From assembly GCF_006538365.1 (NCBI RefSeq), contig NZ_BJKN01000001.1, positions 425,629 to 489,628 on the forward strand: a stretch of 64,000 nt of DNA, written 5' to 3'. Below, one piece after another: positions 15,728-24,661 of the stretch. Both the position numbers and the translations under genes were made by a program. Numbering within the stretch: position 1 is the stretch's first letter; each line of letters starts with the position of its first letter. Below the pieces are notes generated by a model that saw only the letters and a list, made by a program, of their open reading frames with translations, was not told where the DNA came from and did no database searches. This DNA is from Moorella sp. E308F (GTDB taxonomy: Bacteria > Bacillota > DSM-521 > Neomoorellales > Neomoorellaceae).

Positions 15728-17431
15728 TTATTTGCTTAATGCTGCCCGTACCTCCCGGGGACCTGGTAGTTCGAGGAGCCTCCGCACCAGTTCCCGGGCC
15801 TCGTGGTAAGCAATCTTATTTACAGCCTCTTTCATTGGTGGTATAAAAACAGGGCTCATGCTTATTTCATCCAGTCCAAGGCCAACAAGCAGGGGGGCGG
15901 CCTGAATTTCACTTGCCAGTTCACCGCACAAACCCACCCATTTGCCGTAACGGTGGGCCGCCTTAACGGTGACATCTATCAACCGCAGCACGGCAGGGTG
16001 ACAGGCATCATACATCCCGGCCACCCTTTCATTACCCCGGTCTACCGCCAGGGTATACTGGGCAAGGTCGTTGGTGCCAATGCTAAAAAAGTCTACTTCC
16101 CGGGCCAGGACGTCCGCCATCAGGGCGGCTGCAGGAACCTCGATCATAATGCCTGTTTCTACGTGGCTAACGGTCAACCCGTTGGCCTCCAGTTCCATCC
16201 GGGCTTCTGCCATAATCTTTTTAGCCTGTCGTATCTCCTCCAGGGTGGTCACCATGGGGAACATAATCTTCAGGTTGCCGTAACTGGCAGCCCGGAGGAG
16301 GGCCTTCAACTGGGTCTTGAAAAGTTCTTGCCGGGTCAGACAAAGCCGCAACCCCCTTAAGCCCAGGAAGGGATTTTCTTCGTGGCCGGGGTTAAGATAG
16401 GGCAAGGGCTTATCGCCGCCAACATCCAGGGTGCGGACCACCACCGGTTTCCCCTGGAAGGCGGCCACTACCTCTTTGTATGCTTGCAATTGTTCTTCTT
16501 CTCCAGGCGGTTCCTCCCGGTTCATAAAGAGAAATTCGGTACGAAATAATCCCACGCCCCCGGCACCATGCTCCAGGGCGATTTTTACTTCCGCAGCGTT
16601 CCTGATATTAGCCGCCACTTCAATGTGCCGGCCATCCCTCGTCCTGGCCGGCCCGGCATATTTGCTATCGCGCCGGCCTGCTTCCAGTACCGCCTTTTTC
16701 TTTTTATATTCCTCTAAAAGCTCGCTGCCGGGGTTTAAGTAAACCACCCCGGCACTACCGTCGATAATGGCCAGTTCACCGTCTCTGACCCGGTTCATTA
16801 GCCCCTGAACACCCAGGACGGCAGGTATCCCCAGGGCCCTGGCCACAATTGCCGTATGACTGGTAGGCCCTCCTATCTCCGTGGCAATCCCGGCTACAGT
16901 ATTCCGGGTAAAATTAGCCGTAAGGGAAGGAGTAAGTTCCCTGGCTACGACGATTGAACCTGCTTTCAGCTCCAGGGCCCGGCGTGACCCCACCGCAAGA
17001 TTGTCCAGAAGCCTGGCGGCCACATCCCTGATGTCCGCAGCCCTTTCCCGGAACAGGTCGTCGTCCAGGACGGCAAAGCTGCTGGCTATGGCTTCGGCTA
17101 TTTCCTCTACCGCCCGGGCGGCCTTTTTTTTCTCAACCTTAATTTTTTCCTTTACGCTGGCAATAAAAGTGGGATCGGTAAGCATCAGGATATGGGCGTT
17201 GAAAATGCCGGCCTCTGCCTCACCGATTTCTTGCCTTGTTCTGGCCGCCAGCTCTTCCAGGTCTCTTTTGGCCCGGCCAATGGCTTCTTCCAGCCGCGCC
17301 AGCTCGGCCTGGATTTCCTCCGGCCCATGTAAAAGCTGGCTATTGTCAGTTTCTTCTTCCCTGGATTTCAGTTCTATCAGATACACCGGCCCAATACCTA
17401 TTCCCGGCGCAGCGGCAATTCCTTTCAACAT
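15728..17431 (-). CDS. ptsI: PTS Enzyme I (phosphoenolpyruvate-protein phosphotransferase)
   Basis: 567 aa, normal length. It takes phosphate from PEP onto a histidine in GGPTSHTAIVARALG (near residue 190) and passes it to HPr. The C-terminal PEP-binding barrel has VRTLDVGGDKPLPY, FRTEFLFMNR, FFSIGTNDLAQYTLA and the active-site Cys in CGELA. ATG start with AAAGGAG upstream. It is the last gene of the PTS operon, directly after HPr, so the operon encodes its own general phosphorelay. Confidence 0.96.
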   Translation of the reverse strand: MLKGIAAAPGIGIGPVYLIELKSREEETDNSQLLHGPEEIQAELARLEEAIGRAKRDLEELAARTRQEIGEAEAGIFNAHILMLTDPTFIASVKEKIKVEKKKAARAVEEIAEAIASSFAVLDDDLFRERAADIRDVAARLLDNLAVGSRRALELKAGSIVVARELTPSLTANFTRNTVAGIATEIGGPTSHTAIVARALGIPAVLGVQGLMNRVRDGELAIIDGSAGVVYLNPGSELLEEYKKKKAVLEAGRRDSKYAGPARTRDGRHIEVAANIRNAAEVKIALEHGAGGVGLFRTEFLFMNREEPPGEEEQLQAYKEVVAAFQGKPVVVRTLDVGGDKPLPYLNPGHEENPFLGLRGLRLCLTRQELFKTQLKALLRAASYGNLKIMFPMVTTLEEIRQAKKIMAEARMELEANGLTVSHVETGIMIEVPAAALMADVLAREVDFFSIGTNDLAQYTLAVDRGNERVAGMYDACHPAVLRLIDVTVKAAHRYGKWVGLCGELASEIQAAPLLVGLGLDEISMSPVFIPPMKEAVNKIAYHEARELVRRLLELPGPREVRAALSK

Positions 17432-17468
17432 ACGGCCATCTCCTTTTAAGCATTAAGCAGTTACCCCG

Positions 17469-17738
17469 CTAGCTTGCTTCGCCCAGGCCTGCCTGCACCA
17501 GTTCCACCAGGGTAACCAGAGCCTGGTCGGCATCTTCCCCTTCGGCGCGGATAACCAGTTCGGTACCACATTTGGCTCCCAGTCCCATAACCGCTAGGAT
17601 GCTTTTACCGTTTGCCTCTTTACCGTCACGCTGCAAGATAATGTCTGCTGTAAAGCCATTCGCCGCTTGGACGAATATTGCTGCCGGTCTGGCGTGTAAG
17701 CCGGAAGGATTCTTAAGGATAACCCTTGCCTCTGGCAT
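17469..17738 (-). CDS. ptsH: PTS phosphocarrier protein HPr
   Basis: 89 aa. The ATG at 17736-17738 (GGGAG upstream) gives the usual HPr N-terminus. The phosphoacceptor histidine is in NPSGLHARPAA (residue 15). The HPr-kinase region is GKEANGKSILAVMGLG, retaining the serine, so regulation by HPr kinase is possible. It lies between the URO-D-like gene and ptsI. Confidence 0.95.
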   Translation of the reverse strand: MPEARVILKNPSGLHARPAAIFVQAANGFTADIILQRDGKEANGKSILAVMGLGAKCGTELVIRAEGEDADQALVTLVELVQAGLGEAS

Positions 17739-17763
17739 AAAGTCATCTCCCTGTTCACGGCTT

Positions 17764-18876
17764 TTAATATCTCCCCAGTTCCGCCGCCGTCCGGTACATA
17801 GCCACAATGCTTTCCGGAGCTACATCCGGCCCGATATGGTTGGCGGGCGCCAGGATATAGCCGCCGCCGGGAGCCAGCTCCTGCAAGCGCTTTTTAACCT
17901 CTTCCACCGCTGCCTCCGGGCCGGAAGGCAGGGCCTGCTGGATGTCAATGCCGCCTATAAAAGCAATATCCTTACCAAATTCCTGCTTAACGGCCGCCAG
18001 GTCCATGCCTACACCCGGTTGTAAGGGGTGCAACAGTTCAATGCCGGCTTCAATATAGCTGGGTATGAAGGGAGTAATAAACCCGTCGCTGTGGGCCAGG
18101 ACATAAGTACCGGGCGACTTGCTTTTTACTAAATCCACCAGCTTCATGTACCAGGGCTGGAAGTATTTTTTAAACAGGTCCGGGGAAATAATCGGGCCGG
18201 CCTGGGAGCCGTAATCGTCACCAGGCAGTTCCAGGATATCAATATATCCCCCTACTTCATCCAGGTATACTTCCATTAAACCATAAATCGTATTGCCGAT
18301 GTGATCAACCAGGCACCGGGCCAGGGCTTCATCCAGCAACATGTCAACCATGAACTGTTCGGTGCCGCGTAATTGCCCTGCTTGCTCGAGGAAGCCATAA
18401 GAACAAACCGAACGAGCCACTACCGCCAAACCGGCCTCCTGATAGGCCCGCGCCCGTTTCCCGGTCCCGGGAGCAGGCCGGTAATCGCGGGGATCAGGCC
18501 AGGGATAGTTTTCAATGTCTTTAATTGTAGCTCCGGCCAGGGTCGGCTGGGCATGGGAAAACCCGTTTACCTTTTCTAAAGTAAGCCCCCAGCCGTTCAC
18601 GGCTCTAGTACCATTCAGGCGTACCAGATCAGGTGTTGGTTGATAAACATAACGAAAATCTATCCCCAGGGCGGCCTGTACCCTTTCGTCCAGGTAGTTA
18701 CCTGTCTTAAACCCATCCTGGCGAAACGGCGGCCAGTCACTGGGTAAATCTAGATATTCAAGGAGCCTACGGTAAGCGTGATCATGGATATTGTAAGCGC
18801 TACCGCCCAAAGCCAGAGGTACCCGGTCTGGTTCTTCGTGTTTTAAGGCTTTAATAACCCTTTCCCTGCTGTTCAT
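17764..18876 (-). CDS. uroporphyrinogen decarboxylase-like (URO-D superfamily) protein
   Basis: 370 aa. N-terminus NSRERVIKALKHEEPDRVPL is typical of the URO-D/MtaA/CmuA superfamily. The C-terminal barrel has LAHSDGFITPFIPSYIEAGIELLHPLQPG and a Gly-rich FIGGIDIQQALPSG. Methyltransferase members usually bind zinc through a His-x-Cys at the HSDG position; here it is His-Ser-Asp, so zinc-dependent methyl transfer of the MtaA kind is not supported, and porphyrin decarboxylation is unlikely in this setting. The start overlaps the EIIA stop (ATGA), placing it firmly inside the PTS operon. Function unknown; perhaps acts on the imported compound. Confidence 0.85.
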   Translation of the reverse strand: MNSRERVIKALKHEEPDRVPLALGGSAYNIHDHAYRRLLEYLDLPSDWPPFRQDGFKTGNYLDERVQAALGIDFRYVYQPTPDLVRLNGTRAVNGWGLTLEKVNGFSHAQPTLAGATIKDIENYPWPDPRDYRPAPGTGKRARAYQEAGLAVVARSVCSYGFLEQAGQLRGTEQFMVDMLLDEALARCLVDHIGNTIYGLMEVYLDEVGGYIDILELPGDDYGSQAGPIISPDLFKKYFQPWYMKLVDLVKSKSPGTYVLAHSDGFITPFIPSYIEAGIELLHPLQPGVGMDLAAVKQEFGKDIAFIGGIDIQQALPSGPEAAVEEVKKRLQELAPGGGYILAPANHIGPDVAPESIVAMYRTAAELGRY

Positions 18877-19283
18877 ACAGCTGCACTCCCCATATCTTCC
18901 GGCTTCATGGTAGAGATCCCTTCGCGGCTCCAGTCCTGAACCCGGTCAACTAAACTCGCCAATGTTGCCCCTTTGCGATGGATAAATAATTCCAGCAACA
19001 TCGGCAGGTTAACACCAGTTACCACGGCCCTGTTGCTCGAAGTAACCATCTCCAGGGCTATATTAGCCGGGCTACCCCCTGCGACATCCACCAGGAGTAA
19101 AACTCCGTCACCTTGATCCAGCGCCGTAGCCAGTTCCCGGGCCTTTTCACGAAAGGCATCAATCTGGTCGCCTGGATTTAAGGCCAGGGCCCGGACCTGT
19201 TCCTGGGGACCTAAAAGCATTGTTACTACATCCAGTACAGCCTCGCCGAGTTTCCCATGAGTCAATAATAATATGCCAACCAA
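18873..19283 (-). CDS. PTS mannose-family EIIA component
   Basis: 136 aa. The TTG at 19281-19283 is the start: GGGAGG lies 8 nt upstream and the protein then begins MVGILLLTHGKLGEA, matching the family. Phosphohistidine is His9. The LLVDVAGGSPANIA loop near residue 62 is typical. It receives phosphate from HPr and passes it to EIIB. A longer open frame extends to 19541 but overlaps EIID out of frame and is not coding. Confidence 0.9.
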   Translation of the reverse strand: MVGILLLTHGKLGEAVLDVVTMLLGPQEQVRALALNPGDQIDAFREKARELATALDQGDGVLLLVDVAGGSPANIALEMVTSSNRAVVTGVNLPMLLELFIHRKGATLASLVDRVQDWSREGISTMKPEDMGSAAV

Positions 19284-19354
19284 AACATAATCCTCCCAGT
19301 TGAAGTCGGATTGATGGGGCCTGGAGTTTGCCTCCAAGCCCCAGGTAAGATAAG

Positions 19355-20188
19355 TTAAAAGATTTTCAGTAAAGAACCAACGAAACCTACCACGATGGTA
19401 AAGCCAAGCAACTTCATAATCGACCAGTTGCGAAATTGATGCAGGTACCACACCAGCCCTACCCATAAAAGGGGTAAAAACTTGGGCATCATGCCGTCTA
19501 GGATGGATTGCAGGGTAGTCGCCTTTTGCTGTAAAGTCCACTGGATAGGAGTGGAAAGGGAAACAAAGGTGGCACTTAAAGCTCCTACTACAACGAGGCC
19601 TAAAATATTAAGGCTCCGGGTCACCCGCTCAATAGTCTGGGGAGTCAGAAATTCCGAATCTAAGACATTTACTCCCAGGCGATAACCGAGATTGACTCCG
19701 GTGGACATCATATACCAGGTCAGAGCAATCCAGGCGATGGTATAGATTACGGGTCCCAGGATATTGCCCTGTAAGGCCATGCTCATGGCAAAACTTAACA
19801 GAATGGCATTGACGGCGCTGGCCCAAAGGGAATCTCCGATAGCGGCGAAAGGCCCCATAAGACCACTCTTAATGGCATTAATAGTATCATCGGCTATTTC
19901 CTCGCCAGTAGCCTTCTGGCGTTCGATGGCTGCTATGGCGCCAATAATAGGACTGCCGATGGTCATCTCGGTATTGAAGAATACCATGTGTCTTTTCAGC
20001 GCCGCACCTAGTTCCTCTCTACCTGGATAAAGCTTTTTTAGAACGGGCAGCAGGCTCCACGCAAAGGCAATATGCTGCATGCGTTCCCAGTTCCAGGCTG
20101 AAGTATTGAAGAAAAGCCAGCGTAACGTAACTGCGCGGAGGTCCTTCTTCGTAATTTCAGGTACAGCTTTGGCCGGTTGTTCCTGCAT
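19355..20188 (-). CDS. PTS mannose-family EIID component
   Basis: 277 aa membrane subunit. Conserved EIID segments: LRWLFFNTSAWNWERMQ near 23, HMVFFNTEMTIGSPIIGA near 67, SGLMGPFAAIGDSLWASA near 110, and C-terminal hydrophobic helices. With EIIC it forms the channel and determines specificity together with it. ATG start with GAGGGAGG upstream; 2 bp after EIIC. Confidence 0.94.
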   Translation of the reverse strand: MQEQPAKAVPEITKKDLRAVTLRWLFFNTSAWNWERMQHIAFAWSLLPVLKKLYPGREELGAALKRHMVFFNTEMTIGSPIIGAIAAIERQKATGEEIADDTINAIKSGLMGPFAAIGDSLWASAVNAILLSFAMSMALQGNILGPVIYTIAWIALTWYMMSTGVNLGYRLGVNVLDSEFLTPQTIERVTRSLNILGLVVVGALSATFVSLSTPIQWTLQQKATTLQSILDGMMPKFLPLLWVGLVWYLHQFRNWSIMKLLGFTIVVGFVGSLLKIF

Positions 20189-20190
20189 TT

Positions 20191-20958
20191 TTATGCCTCC
20201 CTCTGGCTGGTTTCGCTGGTATAAATCAAATTAATCAGGGCCAGCGCCACCCCTGCTACTGATACAGGTAAAATAGGCAGTTCCAAAGCAGCCACGGCCA
20301 GGAAACCCAGGAGGAAAAAGGCCATATACCGGTTGTCTTTATTTAACATTTTGAGCAGGACGGCCATACCTAGGGCAGGAAGCATACCACCGATAACGGT
20401 TAAGGCTTTAGTTAGCCAGTCCGGAATGTAGGCTACCAGGTTATTGGCAATTGGTGCCCCGTAGTAAATAACCAGGAAGGCCGGTACAAAGCGCAGGATA
20501 AAAGCCAAAATCTGAGGGGCACCCATTAACATAAAAGTAAGGCCGGGAATATTAGCCTTTTCAGCATACCGATCGGCAGCGTGGGCGAAAAACACCCCCA
20601 CCGTGGCAAAGAACTGCCAGGTAAAGGTACCTACCAGCCCCAGGGGTACAGCCAGGGTAACGGCAACCTCAGGTGACACTTTAGTTAACATGGCTAAAGC
20701 CGTGCCGACATAGCCGGCAAAATTCAAATCAGCCGCCATTGCCCCGCCGGGAGTAACAGCACCAATATACAAGGCATTAATAGTAGCACCAATCATCATA
20801 CCGGTAGGCAGGTCTCCTAAAATTAATCCAACTATGGTACCGGCAATCAGGGGACGCCCAAAAACATACCAGCCTATAGGCTGACCTCCCAGCCAGGGGG
20901 TGGCAATCCATCCCAGGTAGCCGGCAAAGGCAATAGCTGCCGCCTGCCATAATTCCAT
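20191..20958 (-). CDS. PTS mannose/sorbose-family EIIC component
   Basis: 255 aa with 6-7 hydrophobic helices. The GRPLIAGTIVGLILGDLPTGMMIGATINALYIGAV region (residues 35-70) is the EIIC-Man signature, followed by GGAMAADLNFAGYVGTA. ATG with AAGGAGGG upstream. It translocates the sugar while EIIB phosphorylates it. The sugar cannot be told from sequence; no dedicated sugar-phosphate enzyme is in the operon. Confidence 0.93.
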   Translation of the reverse strand: MELWQAAAIAFAGYLGWIATPWLGGQPIGWYVFGRPLIAGTIVGLILGDLPTGMMIGATINALYIGAVTPGGAMAADLNFAGYVGTALAMLTKVSPEVAVTLAVPLGLVGTFTWQFFATVGVFFAHAADRYAEKANIPGLTFMLMGAPQILAFILRFVPAFLVIYYGAPIANNLVAYIPDWLTKALTVIGGMLPALGMAVLLKMLNKDNRYMAFFLLGFLAVAALELPILPVSVAGVALALINLIYTSETSQREA

Positions 20959-20971
20959 CTTTAACCCTCCT

Positions 20972-21463
20972 TCATACCTTTACTACCTTTTCCCATGTAA
21001 AACGGGTATCACCCGGAACAGTCTGAAAATATACTTCATAACCCATTGCTTTAATTTCTTTTAGCGCTGCCAGGCCGCTGGCATCCAGGTAAACGTTAGG
21101 AGTAATTTTGGTCCTCTCCGGCGTCTTGCCGGCATTGCCCATATTAATCTCCCGAGGAAACACGTTATTGTTATCCACCCTGGCAATAAGCCTCTGAGCT
21201 ACCTCCGGCGTCTTGACAATGAGCATGACCCGGTTAGCCTCGTCACTCTGGGCTAAAGCCTGGCTGGCTGCTTCCACATCATAGACACTCACCGGTATTC
21301 CCGGCGGCGCCGCCATTTTTAAAACTTTAGTCAGCACAGGGTTACGAGCACTGGTATCATCGACAACCATAATACTTTTGGCTTTAACATGGCATACCCA
21401 GGCCGTAACTACCTGGCCATGAATCAAGCGTTCATCGATCCGGAATAAAACTACCGCACTCAA
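20972..21463 (-). CDS. PTS mannose-family EIIB component
   Basis: About 163 aa. The phosphohistidine lies in FRIDERLIHGQVVTAW near the N-terminus, and MVVDDTSARNPVL near residue 37 is conserved. First gene of the operon, downstream of the sigma-54 promoter. The start is uncertain: a TTG at 21461-21463 has AGGAGG 11 nt upstream, while a GTG at 21473-21475 abuts the same site and is less likely. Confidence 0.9.
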   Translation of the reverse strand: MSAVVLFRIDERLIHGQVVTAWVCHVKAKSIMVVDDTSARNPVLTKVLKMAAPPGIPVSVYDVEAASQALAQSDEANRVMLIVKTPEVAQRLIARVDNNNVFPREINMGNAGKTPERTKITPNVYLDASGLAALKEIKAMGYEVYFQTVPGDTRFTWEKVVKV

Positions 21464-21564
21464 ACCTCCAAACACCTCCTTTCCGTTGTATCTCGAGAAC
21501 TCCTTTCCTCTTTACCTAACACCTCCGTAAAGAAATTTTTATTAACGTAACAATTCCTTAACGT

Positions 21565-21580
21565 TGCAAGTTTCATGCCA
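21565..21580 (-). promoter_or_regulatory. sigma-54 promoter of the PTS operon
   Basis: Minus strand reads TGGCAT-GAAAC-TTGCA, matching the -24/-12 consensus TGGCAC-N5-TTGCA at all but one position, with correct GG and GC spacing. The transcript would begin near 21553. It lies between the LevR-type activator gene and EIIB. Confidence 0.9.
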
Positions 21581-21608
21581 GCCTTCAGAGTATCCAGGCC
21601 GGGAATAA

Positions 21609-21621
21609 GTGTTTAAAACAC
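21609..21621. promoter_or_regulatory. possible LevR upstream activating site
   Basis: GTGTTT-A-AAACAC is a 13-bp inverted repeat about 30-40 bp upstream of the -24 element. The same GTGTTTTAAA string recurs in the levR promoter (24450-24467). Confidence 0.45.
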
Positions 21622-21669
21622 AAGGAAACACAAAAACCCCCACGGCAAACAACCAGCCGGGGTTACAGG

Positions 21670-21694
21670 CCCCGGCCTCATTGTCCAGCCCGGC
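21670..21694 (-). terminator. possible terminator after the LevR-type gene
   Basis: Just below 21695 the minus strand carries GCCGGGG, CCTGTAA loop, CCCCGGC, extending to about 21655, followed by a G/T-rich stretch rather than clean T. It is a reasonable but weak terminator separating levR from the sigma-54 promoter. Confidence 0.45.
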
Positions 21695-24430
21695 TCAAGT
21701 CTCCTGTAGAAATTGGACCATAAAGGCTATCTCACCGGTAGGAATAGTTATATTAAAATTCTTTTCCAGGCCGGCCAGGGCTTCGGCCACTGCCAGCCAT
21801 TCCCGCGGGTAGCGTCTTTTTATCTCCTCTTCCCCCGGCCAGGAACTGCCCTGTTCGCCGGCCTGCAGCCTTTCTACCAGGCAACTCAAATGGACGATCA
21901 GATTAATTTTATGGTGCGGCAACAACCGGCGCCCAAGGCTCTGGCTGAGTTGCCGGGTGATTTGTGAACAAAGATCTAGCATTTTGCCAGGCTCCAAAAA
22001 ACGCAGGTACTGGGCCAGGACCGCCTCCAATTCCTGAGGTGTAATATCCTGCTCTCTAGCTGGTAACTGCAATAGTTCCTGCAAACGCCGGCGGCCCTGC
22101 CCCAGCAGCCATTCCTCCAGGGAAATAAAGGGTACATCCGGGATTTTCAGGTCAACGCTACCGATCACGGCTACCAGTTTCCCTTTTCCTTTTAGAGCTT
22201 GCCATCCCATCCCGCTGTCGGTTACCTGGCCGTTCATATTAACCGTAACAATATTTATCTCCTCCCTATCCCCCAGCCATTCCCGGATCATGGACTTGAT
22301 CCGGCGGGCCGCCCCTTCCCCTGTCAGGCAGGTAGCAACGATGATTTTATTCCCCTGCCCTTCCAGGGGCCAATATTCTTCCAGGTAATGATACTTTCCT
22401 ATTTCTGTTACCAGTTCATGCAGGGGAAACCTGCTGGCTTTACGCACAGCCTCGATAACCATCGCCGTCGTGACATTATCCAGAACGTGAATTTTAAGAC
22501 CCGTCCGTTTCGCAATTATTTCACCCCAAGAAATTAAAGGCTCCATATCTACTAGCAGGAGTACACCACTTCCTCTATCAGCCTGGCGGACCACCCTGGT
22601 GGCTTCAATCAGCCACTGCTGCGGTTCGCCCTCCAGGGGTACATCCAGGGCCAGGGCCGCACTGGTACCTACCAGTTTATTGGCTACTTCCGCCATGCTG
22701 GTAGCCGTACGGCTGCCGTGGGCCATGACAACGACTCCCACCGGTTCCCATGCCGGTTCTTTTCCCTCCCTGCCTGCCCGGAACAACATGGCCAGAAATC
22801 CCGCTTCATCCGGGGGGAGGACAAGGTTTAATCTCTTTTCAATTAAAGCCATGATTTTCCGGGCGACTTCTATCTCCCGGGGGTATTCCTTGGCAATCTC
22901 TTCCAAGTAGGGGTTGATAATTTCCTGCCCGGTCTTTAACCGCTGCCGGCAGACGTTGAGATGCAGGGCCAGGGCCAGGAAAGTACTGGTGTCGACCTGC
23001 CCCGGCAAGTCTTCCCTGGCTATTTTAATGGCCTCCTGGGCCAGGGCGATGATATCCTGGCCAACCAGGCGCGCCAGCCGTAACCTGGCATTTTTCCAAT
23101 CCTGGACCGTCTCTTTCAGGTAGCGGTGATAATATTCTTCTAGGGCCTGCCGGGCCCGCTTCCATTGAACTTCATTGTTTATACTCTCAACCCCGTTAGC
23201 TTCCCTTTCTTTCTCCAGTAAAGTATAAAGGTCTGGTACCTGGCAAGCCGCGGTAACCCCGGCTTCATCAGGTTCAATATACCATTCCTCTTCCAGGACC
23301 AGCCCGGCCAGTTCCTGGAGGTAGTTATCTCCAGCAGCAGAGCGTGGCTGAACATGGGGCGGCAGGCTGGCCGCTGTAATAACTACTTCCCTGGTCCCCT
23401 TGCTGGTGGCATCCAGGAAGGCACGGGCACAGGTTAAACGGATATCGTTAAATAGCTGGCCAATATTTCCCGGGCAATCATAGAGGAGCAGGGCGCGGAT
23501 GGCATCAGCAGTAACCTTTAAAGGCCGGCCAATCTGCCGGCTTTCACCCGCCAATAGTTGCTTTAGAAGCAATAACCTTTCGGCCAGGGGGCGCTCGGCC
23601 AGGGGCGGGATATTGATCACTACCGGAAAACGCCGGTAAAAGGTGGCCAGTAAGGAAGAATGGGGGTCGGCGGTGGTGGCGCCGATAACCAGGGTGGTGC
23701 AGGAACGGTAGCTCCCGGTTTCTCCTAATCGCCGGTACTGGCCGTTATCCATTAAATAAAAGAGCATTTCCTGGCCTTCCGGGGGTAGGCGGTGGATCTC
23801 ATCCAGGAAGAGGATACTCTTGTGGGCGGCATCTACCAGGCCGGGCTTTTCCTGGGCAGCCCCCGTAAAGGCGCCTTTAACATGGCCGAAGAGCTGGCTC
23901 ATGAGCAGCTGGGGATTGTGGGCATAATCGGCGCAGTTGAAAGAGACCAGCTGGGCCTGGCCGGTAACTCGCCCCAAAGTTTGGGCGTACCTGAACATAG
24001 TCCGAGCAAAAAGGGTTTTACCGCTGCCGGTAGGGCCGATAAGGAGGGTATGCAGGCCGTGGGGCGGGTAAAGGAGGGCGGCCCGGGCCTGCTCCACGGC
24101 TACCTTGAGGCTTGAATTCCAGCCCAATAGACTGGTAAAAGGATTCATTTCGATTTCCTGGACTGCCATCCTTCCGGTATCTTCCCTGCCATTTCTGGCC
24201 TTACTCTCTTCCCAGTATTGCCTGGTGACAAACCTTACCGGCCGGCCGGGAAATTTAACCACCAGCCCTTCCTTGACCAGGTAATTAAGGTCGCCGCTGG
24301 CATTGCTGCGGGTTATGCCTGCCTCCCGGGCCACTTCTTGCGCCGTAAAGCCAATTTCCAGTTGACCTGCCGGCGCTTTTTCCCGGCAGAGCCTGTCCAG
24401 GGCTAACAATACTTTTTTCTTGCGTTCCAT
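21695..24430 (-). CDS. levR: LevR-type sigma-54-dependent PTS activator
   Basis: 911 aa, ATG with a purine-rich ribosome site. Domains in order: N-terminal HTH (TAQEVAREAGITRSNASGDLNYL, residues 29-51); AAA+ sigma-54 interaction domain (GPTGSGKTLFART near 132, ELFGH-like QLFGHVKGAFTGA, FLDEIHRLPPEGQ); a PRD (LALHLNVCRQRLKTG); an EIIA-Man-like domain (VVVMAHGSRTATSMAEV); an EIIB-like segment (VATCLTGEGAARRI); and a C-terminal PRD (INLIVHLSCLVERL). It should activate the adjacent PTS operon, with activity set by HPr/EIIB phosphorylation of its histidines. Confidence 0.93.
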   Translation of the reverse strand: MERKKKVLLALDRLCREKAPAGQLEIGFTAQEVAREAGITRSNASGDLNYLVKEGLVVKFPGRPVRFVTRQYWEESKARNGREDTGRMAVQEIEMNPFTSLLGWNSSLKVAVEQARAALLYPPHGLHTLLIGPTGSGKTLFARTMFRYAQTLGRVTGQAQLVSFNCADYAHNPQLLMSQLFGHVKGAFTGAAQEKPGLVDAAHKSILFLDEIHRLPPEGQEMLFYLMDNGQYRRLGETGSYRSCTTLVIGATTADPHSSLLATFYRRFPVVINIPPLAERPLAERLLLLKQLLAGESRQIGRPLKVTADAIRALLLYDCPGNIGQLFNDIRLTCARAFLDATSKGTREVVITAASLPPHVQPRSAAGDNYLQELAGLVLEEEWYIEPDEAGVTAACQVPDLYTLLEKEREANGVESINNEVQWKRARQALEEYYHRYLKETVQDWKNARLRLARLVGQDIIALAQEAIKIAREDLPGQVDTSTFLALALHLNVCRQRLKTGQEIINPYLEEIAKEYPREIEVARKIMALIEKRLNLVLPPDEAGFLAMLFRAGREGKEPAWEPVGVVVMAHGSRTATSMAEVANKLVGTSAALALDVPLEGEPQQWLIEATRVVRQADRGSGVLLLVDMEPLISWGEIIAKRTGLKIHVLDNVTTAMVIEAVRKASRFPLHELVTEIGKYHYLEEYWPLEGQGNKIIVATCLTGEGAARRIKSMIREWLGDREEINIVTVNMNGQVTDSGMGWQALKGKGKLVAVIGSVDLKIPDVPFISLEEWLLGQGRRRLQELLQLPAREQDITPQELEAVLAQYLRFLEPGKMLDLCSQITRQLSQSLGRRLLPHHKINLIVHLSCLVERLQAGEQGSSWPGEEEIKRRYPREWLAVAEALAGLEKNFNITIPTGEIAFMVQFLQET

Positions 24431-24449
24431 TATCCCCCGCTCCTCACTC

Positions 24450-24498
24450 TAAAACACTTTAAAACACTATTATAATGTATAATGTAGCTTATTTTCAG
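24450..24498 (-). promoter_or_regulatory. promoter and direct-repeat operator of levR
   Basis: CTGAAA (24493-24498), 18 bp, TATAAT (24469-24474) on the minus strand. Directly downstream the repeat AAAACAC-TTT-AAAACAC (24451-24467 on the plus strand) has a 10-bp period, placing both copies on the same DNA face. Confidence 0.6.
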
Positions 24499-24563
24499 GC
24501 TGAGAGCAAGAACATTTTGAAATAAACGGGAGAACTCAAATAAGGAAAAGTCACTGGTAAACT

Positions 24564-24591
24564 TTCACATCCCCGTAAAAAATGGTATAAT
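24564..24591 (+). promoter_or_regulatory. promoter of the AbiEii-type toxin/antitoxin pair
   Basis: TTCACA (24564-24569), 16 bp, TATAAT (24586-24591) with an extended -10 TGG. It lies 70 bp before the antitoxin-like gene. Confidence 0.6.
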
Positions 24592-24661
24592 TACAGTGGT
24601 GAAAAGTTGAAAGAGACCTAAAAGATTATCCTCAAGCTGGGGAAAGGGCAGGAGATACCCG

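Noticed and set aside
17764..18876. Haem-pathway uroporphyrinogen decarboxylase
   Set aside because: No other haem genes are near, the gene is locked in a PTS operon, and the sequence follows the methyltransferase-like side of the superfamily.
19284..19541. N-terminal extension of EIIA to 222 residues
   Set aside because: The extension overlaps EIID out of frame and a TTG with a good ribosome site gives the family's normal N-terminus.
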